From Lachnoclostridium sp. (GTDB lineage Bacteria > Bacillota > Clostridia > Lachnospirales > Lachnospiraceae), in the NCBI GenBank assembly GCA_003445895.1, contig DMCD01000004.1, forward strand, positions 1 through 8,816: a stretch of 8,816 nt of DNA. Reading direction: 5' to 3'. Under the pieces are notes generated by a model, which ran no database searches, was not told where the DNA came from, and saw only the letters and a list, made by a program, of their open reading frames with translations. Numbering within the stretch: position 1 is the stretch's first letter; every line of letters begins with the position of its first letter. This document shows positions 1 to 5,623 of this stretch, in pieces. The translations under genes were made by a program, and so were the position numbers.

Positions 1-549
1 CACGGATATCTCACCGGCGAGCAGACCGTCTGCCCGCACTGCGGCCAGAAGACCGAGGTTTACAGCCGTATTACCGGCTACTATCGTCCGGTTCAGAACT
101 GGAACGACGGCAAGGTGCAGGAGTATAAGGACAGAAAGGTCTACAACATCGGCCGTTCCGTGCTGCAGCACCAGGGACCGATTCCGGCACCGGTGGATGA
201 TACGCCCTTTAATCCGGAAAATGTAACCGTCATCGACAAGACACCGAAGACCCGCGTGGACAGAATCGCCGAGGCGGTGAACACCATCGAGATGGAGAAT
301 CCGGAGATGCGGAACGTCCTCTTCTTCAAGACGCCCACCTGCCCGAACTGCAAGGCAGCAGGTGCTCTGCTGGACAAGGCCGGCATCCACTACACAGCGC
401 TCAACGCCAACGAGGAGAAGGAGCTGGTAGAGAAGTACGGCATCAAGCAGGCTCCGACCATCGTCCTGGTAGACGGCGATAACTTCGAGAAGTACCGCGG
501 CGTCTCCGACATCAGAGGCTGGCTCAAGACCGTGCCGACGAGACATTAA
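1..549 (+). CDS. nrdD: Anaerobic (class III) ribonucleoside-triphosphate reductase, C-terminal end with fused redoxin domain (5' partial)
   Basis: The reading frame is open from base 1 to the TAA at 547-549. These 182 residues are the C-terminus of a protein whose family usually exceeds 600 residues. The enzyme reduces ribonucleotides to deoxyribonucleotides without oxygen, using a glycyl radical. Residues 11-15 (CPHCG) match the second Cys pair of the NrdD zinc site; the first pair lies before the window. RITGYY at 23-28 is the glycyl radical motif, with the radical Gly at residue 26 (codon 76-78). After a linker, residues 107 to about 180 form a thioredoxin/glutaredoxin-like domain with a TCPNC active site (Cys 114 and 117) and the cis-Pro segment KQAPTIV. 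Canonical NrdD, such as the E. coli enzyme, ends shortly after the glycyl loop and uses formate, so the appended redoxin suggests thiol-based electron delivery (inference). The GTG at 115 is an internal Val codon, not a start. No nrdG activase gene follows in this window. Confidence 0.93.
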   Translation, partial: HGYLTGEQTVCPHCGQKTEVYSRITGYYRPVQNWNDGKVQEYKDRKVYNIGRSVLQHQGPIPAPVDDTPFNPENVTVIDKTPKTRVDRIAEAVNTIEMENPEMRNVLFFKTPTCPNCKAAGALLDKAGIHYTALNANEEKELVEKYGIKQAPTIVLVDGDNFEKYRGVSDIRGWLKTVPTRH

Positions 550-556
550 TTTAAGA

Positions 557-611
557 AATAACAAAATGATTTGTCTTTGGCGCCCGGAAACGGGCGCCAT
601 GTCTTGTTATT
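557..611 (+). terminator. Intrinsic terminator-like hairpin after nrdD
   Basis: A perfect 8-bp stem, GGCGCCCG (579-586) with CGGGCGCC (591-598), closes a GAAA tetraloop. T578 and A599 can add one pair. A second, outer perfect complement, AATAACAA (557-564) with TTGTTATT (604-611), flanks it. The 3' side is T-rich (TGTCTTGTTATT) but has no uninterrupted T-run, so termination may be incomplete. It lies 8 bases after the nrdD stop. Confidence 0.75.
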
Positions 612-970
612 CATTATGAAACAGACCTGAAAATCTCTGATGCCGGCCCGAGTTGAGCTTGATAAGCCTCAATTTTGCGTTGGTACAGCTCAGGGGCTGT
701 GAGACAGGGCAGCAGGGATGTATATTTCAATTCCGAATTCCTTTTTTTCAGGACAATACAGCCCAGATGAATTATACTTGAGACGCAGGGGTGTATTTTC
801 AGATGCTATGTGATGATATCTGAACTTTATTTGTGGAAATCAGAAAAAATACAGCTCTGATGGTCCCAGTTGAGACCAGAGAGATGTATGCACAGACATA
901 CGGCCAATGCAGGCCGGAATAATACAGCTCAAATTGGGCTGAGAATCCAGGGAGAGCTGAATTCTCTCCC
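612..970 (+). other. Non-coding stretch with a chain of small hairpins
   Basis: No credible gene is visible here. The stretch contains successive local inverted repeats: TTGAG 653-657 with CTCAA 668-672 (inner CTT/AAG); ACAGCT 685-690 with GGCTGT 695-700; TCAGAT 799-804 with ATCTGA 818-823; ATCAGA 839-844 with TCTGAT 856-861; CTCT and TGGTC (855-865) with GACCA and AGAG (874-883); CGGCC 901-905 with GGCCG 912-916; CAGCTC 925-930 with GGGCTG 936-941; and GGGAGAG 950-956 with CTCTCCC 964-970. The fourth and fifth overlap and cannot form together. The motif TACAGCTC recurs at 684, 850 and 924, and as TACAGCCC at 757. It could be a structured leader of the flavoprotein gene or a degenerate repeat region; no named RNA family was recognised. 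Confidence 0.5.
750..778 (+). promoter_or_regulatory. Possible sigma-70-type promoter
   Basis: AGGACA (750-755), 17 bases, then TATACT (773-778). The -10 box matches five of six consensus positions and the -35 box four of six. A transcript from here would carry a leader of about 460 bases, including the tandem repeats, ahead of the flavoprotein gene. This is a motif match only. Confidence 0.4.
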
Positions 971-1230
971 GGCCCCGGGACACAGACTCAGGCCGGCAGA
1001 AAGAAGCAAGTTTGTTCCGGCCGGTGGCTTACCCCGGCCCCGGGACACAGACTCCGGCCGGCAGAAAGAAGCAAGTTTGTTCCGGCCGGTGGCTTACCCC
1101 GGCCCCGGGACACAGACTCAGGCCGGCAGAAAGAAGCAAGTTTGTTCCGGCCGGTGGCTTACCCCAGTCCCGGGACACAGACTCCGGCCGGCAGGAAGAA
1201 GCAGGTTCATTCCGGCCGGCGGTAACAGAA
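971..1230 (+). repeat. Four tandem copies of a 65-bp GC-rich repeat
   Basis: The copies start at 971, 1036, 1101 and 1166, an exact 65-base period; the fourth is diverged at both ends. Copies 1 and 3 read CTCAGGCCGG where copies 2 and 4 read CTCCGGCCGG, so the array looks like a duplicated 130-bp dimer. Each unit contains CCCGGG and a pair of CCGGCC/GGCCGG arms about 20 bases apart (for example 991-996 with 1017-1022, and 1054-1061 with 1082-1089). The right arm can instead pair with the start of the next unit: GGCCGG 1019-1024 with CCGGCC 1034-1039, extended by GG/CC around a CTTA loop. The period is not a multiple of three, so the reading frame shifts from copy to copy, which argues against a protein repeat. 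The array ends 7 bases before the ribosome binding site of the downstream flavoprotein gene. Confidence 0.95.
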
Positions 1231-1249
1231 GAAAGATGAGGAGAACACT

Positions 1250-2161
1250 ATGTACGACGTAATCGTGGTCGGCGGCGGCCCCGCCGGCATGACGGCAGCG
1301 CTCTATGCGCAGAGAAACGGCAAATCTGCACTGGTCATCGAGAAGAACGGCTTCGGCGGCCAGATTACCCACTCCCCGAAGGTGGAGAATTATCCGGGAA
1401 CTTTGTCCATGAGCGGCAATGAATTCGCTGACAAGACCCTGGAGCAGATCCTGGCCCAGGGCGCGGAGATTGAGATCGACTGTGTGACCGGCATTAAGGA
1501 TATGGGCGAGTACAAGATCGTGGAGACCGAGGAGGGAAGCTTCGAGGGTAAGACCGTGGTCATCGCTACGGGCGTAAAGCACCGGATGCTGGGCCTGGAG
1601 GGCGAGGAAGACATGGTCGGCGAGGGCATCTCCTTCTGTGCGGTCTGCGACGGCGACTTCTATGCAGGAAAGACAGTGGCGGTGGCCGGCGGCGGAAACT
1701 CCGCCCTGCAGGAGGCTATCCTTCTGGCAGAGAAATGCAAAGAAGTCATCATGCTGCAGGATCTTCCGAAGTTCACCGGCGAGGCAAAGCTGCAGGAAGT
1801 TCTCTTTGCAAGAGACAACGTCCGGGCCATGACCGAGGTGAAGATCAACCGTCTCATCACCGAGGGCGGCGAGCTCCGGGGACTGGAGATCGAGAGCCGC
1901 AGGGACGGCCATTCCCAGGAAATCTCCTGTGACGGTCTGTTCGTGGCCATCGGCCTGATTCCGGAGAATGAGCCCTTCAAAGATCTGGCGGAGCTGAACA
2001 ATTACGGCTATTTCGACAGCGATGAGCAGTGTCTTACAAAAACGCCGGGTATCTTCGTGGCCGGAGACTGCAGAAGCAAGTTCGTGCGGCAGGTAACCAC
2101 CGCCGTGGCCGACGGCGCCACCGCGGCCCTGGCAGCGTGCAGATATATAGATATGAATTAA
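1250..2161 (+). CDS. Thioredoxin reductase (TrxB)-like FAD flavoprotein lacking the NADPH-binding HRRxxxR motif
   Basis: The 303-residue protein has TrxB architecture and is slightly shorter than E. coli TrxB (about 320). The N-terminal FAD fold is VVGGGPAG (6-13), followed by GGQI (36-39) and VENYPG (45-50). The redox motif CAVC (Cys 130 and 133) sits in the standard place before D134. The second nucleotide fold, AGGGNSA, is at 146-152, and the C-terminal FAD segment GIFVAGDC with RQV is at 267-282. In E. coli TrxB the second fold leads into HRRDGFR, whose arginines hold the NADPH 2'-phosphate. Here the aligned residues are QDLPKFT (170-176), with no arginine. NADPH is therefore an unlikely donor; NADH or reduced ferredoxin is possible (inference, by analogy with pyridine-nucleotide-independent TrxR-like enzymes of clostridia). 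The likely acceptor is a redoxin, perhaps the domain fused to NrdD upstream. The ATG is preceded by GAGGAG at 1238-1243. The stop is one base from rarA, so the two genes are probably cotranscribed. Confidence 0.9.
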   Translation: MYDVIVVGGGPAGMTAALYAQRNGKSALVIEKNGFGGQITHSPKVENYPGTLSMSGNEFADKTLEQILAQGAEIEIDCVTGIKDMGEYKIVETEEGSFEGKTVVIATGVKHRMLGLEGEEDMVGEGISFCAVCDGDFYAGKTVAVAGGGNSALQEAILLAEKCKEVIMLQDLPKFTGEAKLQEVLFARDNVRAMTEVKINRLITEGGELRGLEIESRRDGHSQEISCDGLFVAIGLIPENEPFKDLAELNNYGYFDSDEQCLTKTPGIFVAGDCRSKFVRQVTTAVADGATAALAACRYIDMN

Positions 2162-2162
2162 T

Positions 2163-3542
2163 ATGGATTTATTCGAATACGCGGCAGAAAGCCGTAAGAC
2201 AGAAGAAGCGCCGCTGGCGGCCCGGATGCGCCCCCGGACCCTGGATGAGGTGGTAGGACAGGAGGAGATTATCGGAAAAGGAAAGCTCCTCTACCGCGCC
2301 ATTCAGGCGGACAGGCTGAGCTCCATCGTGCTCTACGGCCCGCCCGGCGTGGGAAAGACTACCCTGGCAAAGGTGATCGCCAACACGACCTCCGCCGATT
2401 TCCATCAGGTGAATGCCACCATCGCCGGAAAAAAGGATATGGAGCAGGTGGTGGAGACGGCGAAGCAGAATCTGGGCGGCTACAACCGGAAGACCATCCT
2501 CTTCATCGACGAGATTCACCGGTTCAACAAAGCCCAGCAGGATTATCTCCTGCCGTTTGTGGAGGACGGCACCCTGATCCTTATCGGCGCCACTACGGAG
2601 AATCCGTATTTCGAGGTGAACGGGGCGCTGCTGTCCCGGTCAAGAATCTTTGAACTGAAGCCCCTGACAAAGGAGAACATCCTGACTCTGATCCACCGGG
2701 CCTTCACCTCCGACCGGGGCGTGAAGAACTACGGGGCGGATATCACGGAAGAAGCCGCCGAATTCCTGGCGGACGTGGCCGACGGGGACGCCAGAGCCGC
2801 TCTCAATGCGGTGGAGCTGGGCGTTCTCACCACCCAGCCTTCGGCCGACGGGAAGATTCATATTGACCTGAAAGTGGCCGAGGAGTGCATCCAGAAGAAG
2901 TCCATCCGCTATGACAAGACCGGAGACAATCATTATGATACGATCGCAGCCTTCATCGAGTCCATGTGCGGGTCCGATGCGGACGCGGCAATCTATTATC
3001 TTGCCAGGATGCTCAGCGCCGGGGAGGATGTGAAGTTTATTGCCCGACGCATGATGATTGCAGCTTCGGAAGAAGTGGGCAATGCGGACCCCATGGCTAT
3101 CTGCGTGGCGGCCGCGGCGGCCCAGGCCGTGGAGCGGGTCGGCATGCCGGAAGGGCGTATCATTCTTGCCCAGGCGGCGGCCTACATCGCTTCAGCCCCC
3201 AAGTCCAATTCCGCCTACCTTGGCATCGACAAAGCCATGAAGGTGGTGCGGGAGACCGGGAATCTTCCGATACCGCCCTATCTGCAGGATTCCAGTTATA
3301 AGGGGGCGGCGAAGCTCGGCCGGGGCGTGGGCTATAAATACGCGCATAACTACCCGAATCACTGGGTGGAGCAGCAGTACCTGCCCGATGCCATAAAGGA
3401 TATGCGGTTCTACGAGCCCAACGACATCGGCCACGAGCAGGTCTTCAAGGAATACTTCCGTAAGATTGGCAAGGATCCGGAACGGTATCAGTATAAAGAC
3501 CCGGCTGAAGAGGGGAATCCCGACCGGCCCTGGGAAGAATAA
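2163..3542 (+). CDS. rarA: Replication-associated recombination protein A (RarA/MgsA family AAA+ ATPase)
   Basis: This 459-residue cytosolic AAA+ ATPase belongs to the RarA/MgsA/WRNIP1 family, which acts at stalled replication forks and is related to clamp-loader and RuvB ATPases. Visible motifs are Walker A GPPGVGKT (59-66), Walker B ILFIDEIH (112-119), sensor-1 region GATTENP (142-148) and the arginine-finger segment LSRSR (157-161). The C-terminal half has the family's tetramerisation and MgsA_C character, including the conserved LGRGVGYKYAHNYPNHW stretch. The N-terminus MDLFEYAAES fits the family start. The ATG is one base after the preceding stop, and there is no GGAGG-like site in the 25 bases before it, so initiation probably depends on translational coupling. 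A strong terminator follows. Length is normal and no motif is missing. Confidence 0.96.
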   Translation: MDLFEYAAESRKTEEAPLAARMRPRTLDEVVGQEEIIGKGKLLYRAIQADRLSSIVLYGPPGVGKTTLAKVIANTTSADFHQVNATIAGKKDMEQVVETAKQNLGGYNRKTILFIDEIHRFNKAQQDYLLPFVEDGTLILIGATTENPYFEVNGALLSRSRIFELKPLTKENILTLIHRAFTSDRGVKNYGADITEEAAEFLADVADGDARAALNAVELGVLTTQPSADGKIHIDLKVAEECIQKKSIRYDKTGDNHYDTIAAFIESMCGSDADAAIYYLARMLSAGEDVKFIARRMMIAASEEVGNADPMAICVAAAAAQAVERVGMPEGRIILAQAAAYIASAPKSNSAYLGIDKAMKVVRETGNLPIPPYLQDSSYKGAAKLGRGVGYKYAHNYPNHWVEQQYLPDAIKDMRFYEPNDIGHEQVFKEYFRKIGKDPERYQYKDPAEEGNPDRPWEE

Positions 3543-3555
3543 CAATACAGGAAAG

Positions 3556-3598
3556 CTCCTGTTTCACCGAATGAATGGTGAGACAGGAGCCTTTTTTC
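3556..3598. terminator. Intrinsic terminator between rarA and lysR, possibly bidirectional
   Basis: GCTCCTGT (3556-3563) pairs with ACAGGAGC (3584-3591), and TCACC (3565-3569) pairs with GGTGA (3578-3582). A single T-G wobble sits between them, and the loop is GAATGAAT. Six T residues follow at 3593-3598, making a textbook terminator for rarA. Read on the minus strand, the same hairpin follows the lysR stop (3597-3599), with a weaker TTTCCTGT tail. The T-run overlaps the lysR stop codon. Confidence 0.93.
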
Positions 3599-4517
3599 AG
3601 TTGTTCTGAAAGGTATCCAGAATCGTATCCCGGAGAGCCAGCGTGGCACGGGAGTGATATCGCCCCGGCGGAAGTGCGATCCCAAGGTCAAAGAGGATCC
3701 GGTCCTTTCCCAGAGAGATGTAGTTGGCTCCTGTGAAAAAACGGTGGGAGCAATAGTAAGTAAAAGCGATGCCCTGCCCCGAAGCGGCCATGGAAGCAGA
3801 CAGAAAAGCAGACATTTGTTCGTTGTGCACATGGGGCGTAAGGCCATGTTCCCGGAAAATGCGCCGGGCTTCTCTTCCCAGGATGGTGTCGGCGTCGCTC
3901 AAAAGCAGTTCATAATCCATGAGGTCCGGAATCTCGATATAGCGGGAGAGGCCGGGCAGGGCAGAATCCGGAAAGGCTTTGGTGCGGGTATTGACCGGAT
4001 GATTCGGGCTGGTGATCAGGCAGATTTCATCCTGCAGCACAATATGTACAGCAGTTTCCAGCCTGGAAAGGGGCAGCATGACCAGAGCCAGGTCAATCTC
4101 TCCCCGGATGAGCAGCTGTTCCAGTTCGATGGAGTTTCTTTCTGTGAGAATCACATGAATGTTGGGATATTTCATGTGAAATGCATTCAGAATCGGGGGC
4201 AGCAGGAAGGTCCCGCGAAAGGTACTGATGCCCATCATAACCTGCCCGGACTCCAGATGATGAAGGTCCTGCACCTCATCCCGGGCCCGGTGGTATTCCG
4301 AGAGCGTTCCATAGGCGAAGCGCACCATAATCTCACCGGCTTCGGTGGGACGAACCCCGGTGGAAGTCCGGAAAAACAGGGGGCTTCCGATCTGAGCCTC
4401 CATGGTTTTAAGAAACTGGCTGAGACTGGACTGTGCCATGAACAGGCGCTCGGAAGCACGTGAGATGCTCCGCTCTTCATAAATCGCAATCAGATAATTC
4501 AATTCTCTTATATCCAA
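3597..4517 (-). CDS. LysR-family transcriptional regulator
   Basis: The 306-residue protein has an N-terminal winged helix-turn-helix beginning MDIRELNYLIAIYEERSISR, continuing through the recognition helix segment MAQSSLSQFLKTME (27-40) to RPTEAG (56-61). An effector-binding domain of the periplasmic-binding-protein type follows from about residue 88. Length is typical for LysR regulators. The start chosen is TTG at 4517-4515: AGGAGG lies at 4530-4525 with 7-base spacing, and the family's usual first residues begin there. An in-frame ATG at 4544 lies upstream of that ribosome binding site and would place it inside the gene. The gene diverges from the DUF6282-transporter-dehydrogenase operon, so it most likely regulates that operon in response to its substrate or an intermediate, and probably itself. 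The effector is not predictable from sequence. Confidence 0.93.
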   Translation of the reverse strand: MDIRELNYLIAIYEERSISRASERLFMAQSSLSQFLKTMEAQIGSPLFFRTSTGVRPTEAGEIMVRFAYGTLSEYHRARDEVQDLHHLESGQVMMGISTFRGTFLLPPILNAFHMKYPNIHVILTERNSIELEQLLIRGEIDLALVMLPLSRLETAVHIVLQDEICLITSPNHPVNTRTKAFPDSALPGLSRYIEIPDLMDYELLLSDADTILGREARRIFREHGLTPHVHNEQMSAFLSASMAASGQGIAFTYYCSHRFFTGANYISLGKDRILFDLGIALPPGRYHSRATLALRDTILDTFQNN

Positions 4518-4587
4518 GAAGCTGCCTCCTTTTTTCGCCGGCATACAAATCCTGTGAACGTACCCGAGTTCTTGCCATCGGTTTTAC

Positions 4588-4602
4588 CTATATCAAGTAT
4601 AG
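4588..4602. promoter_or_regulatory. Candidate LysR-type operator (T-N11-A dyad)
   Basis: CTATATCAAGTATAG is a perfect inverted repeat with 5-bp arms and a 5-base centre. It contains the T-N11-A pattern (T4589, A4601) typical of LysR-family boxes. It lies between the divergent genes and overlaps the regulator's putative -10 element, which suggests autorepression. Its centre is about 54 bases upstream of the predicted start of the operon transcript. Confidence 0.7.
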
Positions 4603-4604
4603 CA
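4596..4604 (-). promoter_or_regulatory. Extended -10 promoter for lysR
   Basis: On the minus strand the sequence reads TGCTATACT, an extended -10 element (TGn plus TATACT). No good -35 is visible, which is common for extended -10 promoters. Transcription would start near 4589, giving a leader of about 72 bases before the TTG start. Confidence 0.55.
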
Positions 4605-4621
4605 TATTTTGCCTTTCGCCG

Positions 4622-4639
4622 ATAGCATAAGACAGCTAT
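4622..4639. promoter_or_regulatory. Second dyad, candidate activation site
   Basis: ATAGC (4622-4626) and GCTAT (4635-4639) form a perfect 5-bp inverted repeat separated by 8 bases. The eight bases ATAGCATA at 4599-4606 recur at 4622-4629, 23 bases apart, close to two helical turns. Half-sites on one face of the helix would suit a LysR tetramer contacting a recognition site and an activation site. Confidence 0.45.
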
Positions 4640-4642
4640 GAT
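4637..4642 (+). promoter_or_regulatory. Possible -10 element of the DUF6282 operon
   Basis: TATGAT matches five of six -10 positions. The best-spaced -35 (TTTCGC at 4614-4619, 17-base spacing) is poor, as expected for an activator-dependent promoter. Transcription would begin near 4649, about 20 bases before the AGGAGG at 4668-4673. Confidence 0.4.
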
Positions 4643-4678
4643 GGGATTAACAAAAAACAGTGCAGACAGGAGGAAGAC

Positions 4679-5554
4679 ATGGGAAAGGTATCAATGCGCG
4701 GCGTCTGTGACATGCATGTACATACGAATCCGGATCTCCGGCTTCGTGCCTATAACGATTTTGAACTTGCGGATGCGGGCGTCCGGGTCGGGGCCCGGGC
4801 CATTGTCATCAAATCACATCTCGGGTTTACGGTGAACCGGGCTGCCATGGCAAATGAATACGTTCGCAGGATTTACGGTGAAAACACCGGATTTACCATG
4901 TATGGCGGCGTGGTTATGAACACCATCATCGGCGGAATCAACCCCGAGGCAGTAGAAAAGGGCCTGAAGCTCGGGGCAAAGGAAATATGGCTGCCGACCC
5001 AGTCTGCCAGAAGGCATCTGGAAAAACTGGGCGGAGACCCCGCAAAGGGAATTACCTTTGTGAAGGATGGGAAGGTCGTGCCGGAACTTTTGGATGTTTT
5101 CCGGCTGGTAAAAGACTATGATGTGGCTCTGGGTACGGCCCACGTTTCCCCCGGGGAAGCCTTTGTGGTGATAGAAGCTGCCCGGGATGCGGGGGTAAAG
5201 AAGATTATCGTGACACATCCGGAATGGTGGGTTGTGGATATGACCGTGGAGGACCAGGTACGGCTGGTGAAGGACTACGACGTGATTCTGGAGCGGTGTT
5301 ATGCCCAGAACATGGGAGGCGGAAAATACAAGTCCAATCTTGCGGACAATCTGGAGATCATCAAAACCGTCGGATACCGGAACGTTATGGTGGATACCGA
5401 TGGCGGCCAGACGGAGAACCCTCACTGGGAACTGGCGCTGGAGGAGTATATGCAGTATCTGGCAGACCACGGAATCCCGGAGGAGCATATCAACTATATG
5501 ACAAAGACCCTGCCCTGTCATCTGCTTGGCATCGAGCCATTTCCGGAGGAGTAA
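4679..5554 (+). CDS. DUF6282 family protein, metal-dependent hydrolase-like
   Basis: The 291-residue protein has no signal peptide or membrane segment and is probably cytosolic. It opens with CDMHVHTNPD, an HxH metal-binding motif (His 13 and 15) as in PHP/amidohydrolase TIM barrels. IKSH follows (Lys 45, His 47), then GTAHVS (His 155), VTHPEWW (His 180) and VDTDGG (Asp 239, Asp 241). This spacing of His and Asp residues resembles the metal ligands of amidohydrolase-type enzymes. The HVHTNPDLRLR opening with a KSH motif is what I recall for DUF6282, whose reaction is unknown to me. It is first in the operon (AGGAGG at 4668-4673, 5 bases before ATG), ahead of a carboxylate carrier and an NAD-dependent hydroxyacid dehydrogenase. 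A role in hydrolysing or isomerising the imported acid, for example a lactone or amide, is inference only. Confidence 0.85.
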   Translation: MGKVSMRGVCDMHVHTNPDLRLRAYNDFELADAGVRVGARAIVIKSHLGFTVNRAAMANEYVRRIYGENTGFTMYGGVVMNTIIGGINPEAVEKGLKLGAKEIWLPTQSARRHLEKLGGDPAKGITFVKDGKVVPELLDVFRLVKDYDVALGTAHVSPGEAFVVIEAARDAGVKKIIVTHPEWWVVDMTVEDQVRLVKDYDVILERCYAQNMGGGKYKSNLADNLEIIKTVGYRNVMVDTDGGQTENPHWELALEEYMQYLADHGIPEEHINYMTKTLPCHLLGIEPFPEE

Positions 5555-5623
5555 TGTTCCCGGTGTTCTGCGCGGAATACTACAGACACAGAAATAACAT
5601 CACGATAGAAGAGAGGAAAATAT

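Noticed and set aside
971..1230. CRISPR array
   Set aside because: The copies are contiguous 65-bp tandem units with no unique spacers between short repeats, and no cas gene is present.
1012..1239. Second plus-strand open frame (75 codons) in the repeats
   Set aside because: It gives the same Gly/Arg/Pro-rich repeat translation in another frame, with no start signal and no family resemblance.
870..1262. Plus-strand open frame of 130 codons through the tandem repeats
   Set aside because: It has no supporting ribosome binding site and runs past the flavoprotein start. The 65-base period changes frame at each copy, so the repeated peptides are a by-product of the DNA repeat.
1118..1912. Minus-strand open frame of 264 codons opposite the flavoprotein gene
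   Set aside because: It is the antisense shadow of a clear TrxB-like gene and begins inside the repeat array. No motif was recognised.
3654..4463. Plus-strand open frame of 269 codons opposite lysR
   Set aside because: The minus strand encodes a complete LysR regulator with a ribosome binding site and terminator, while the plus frame has no recognisable domain.
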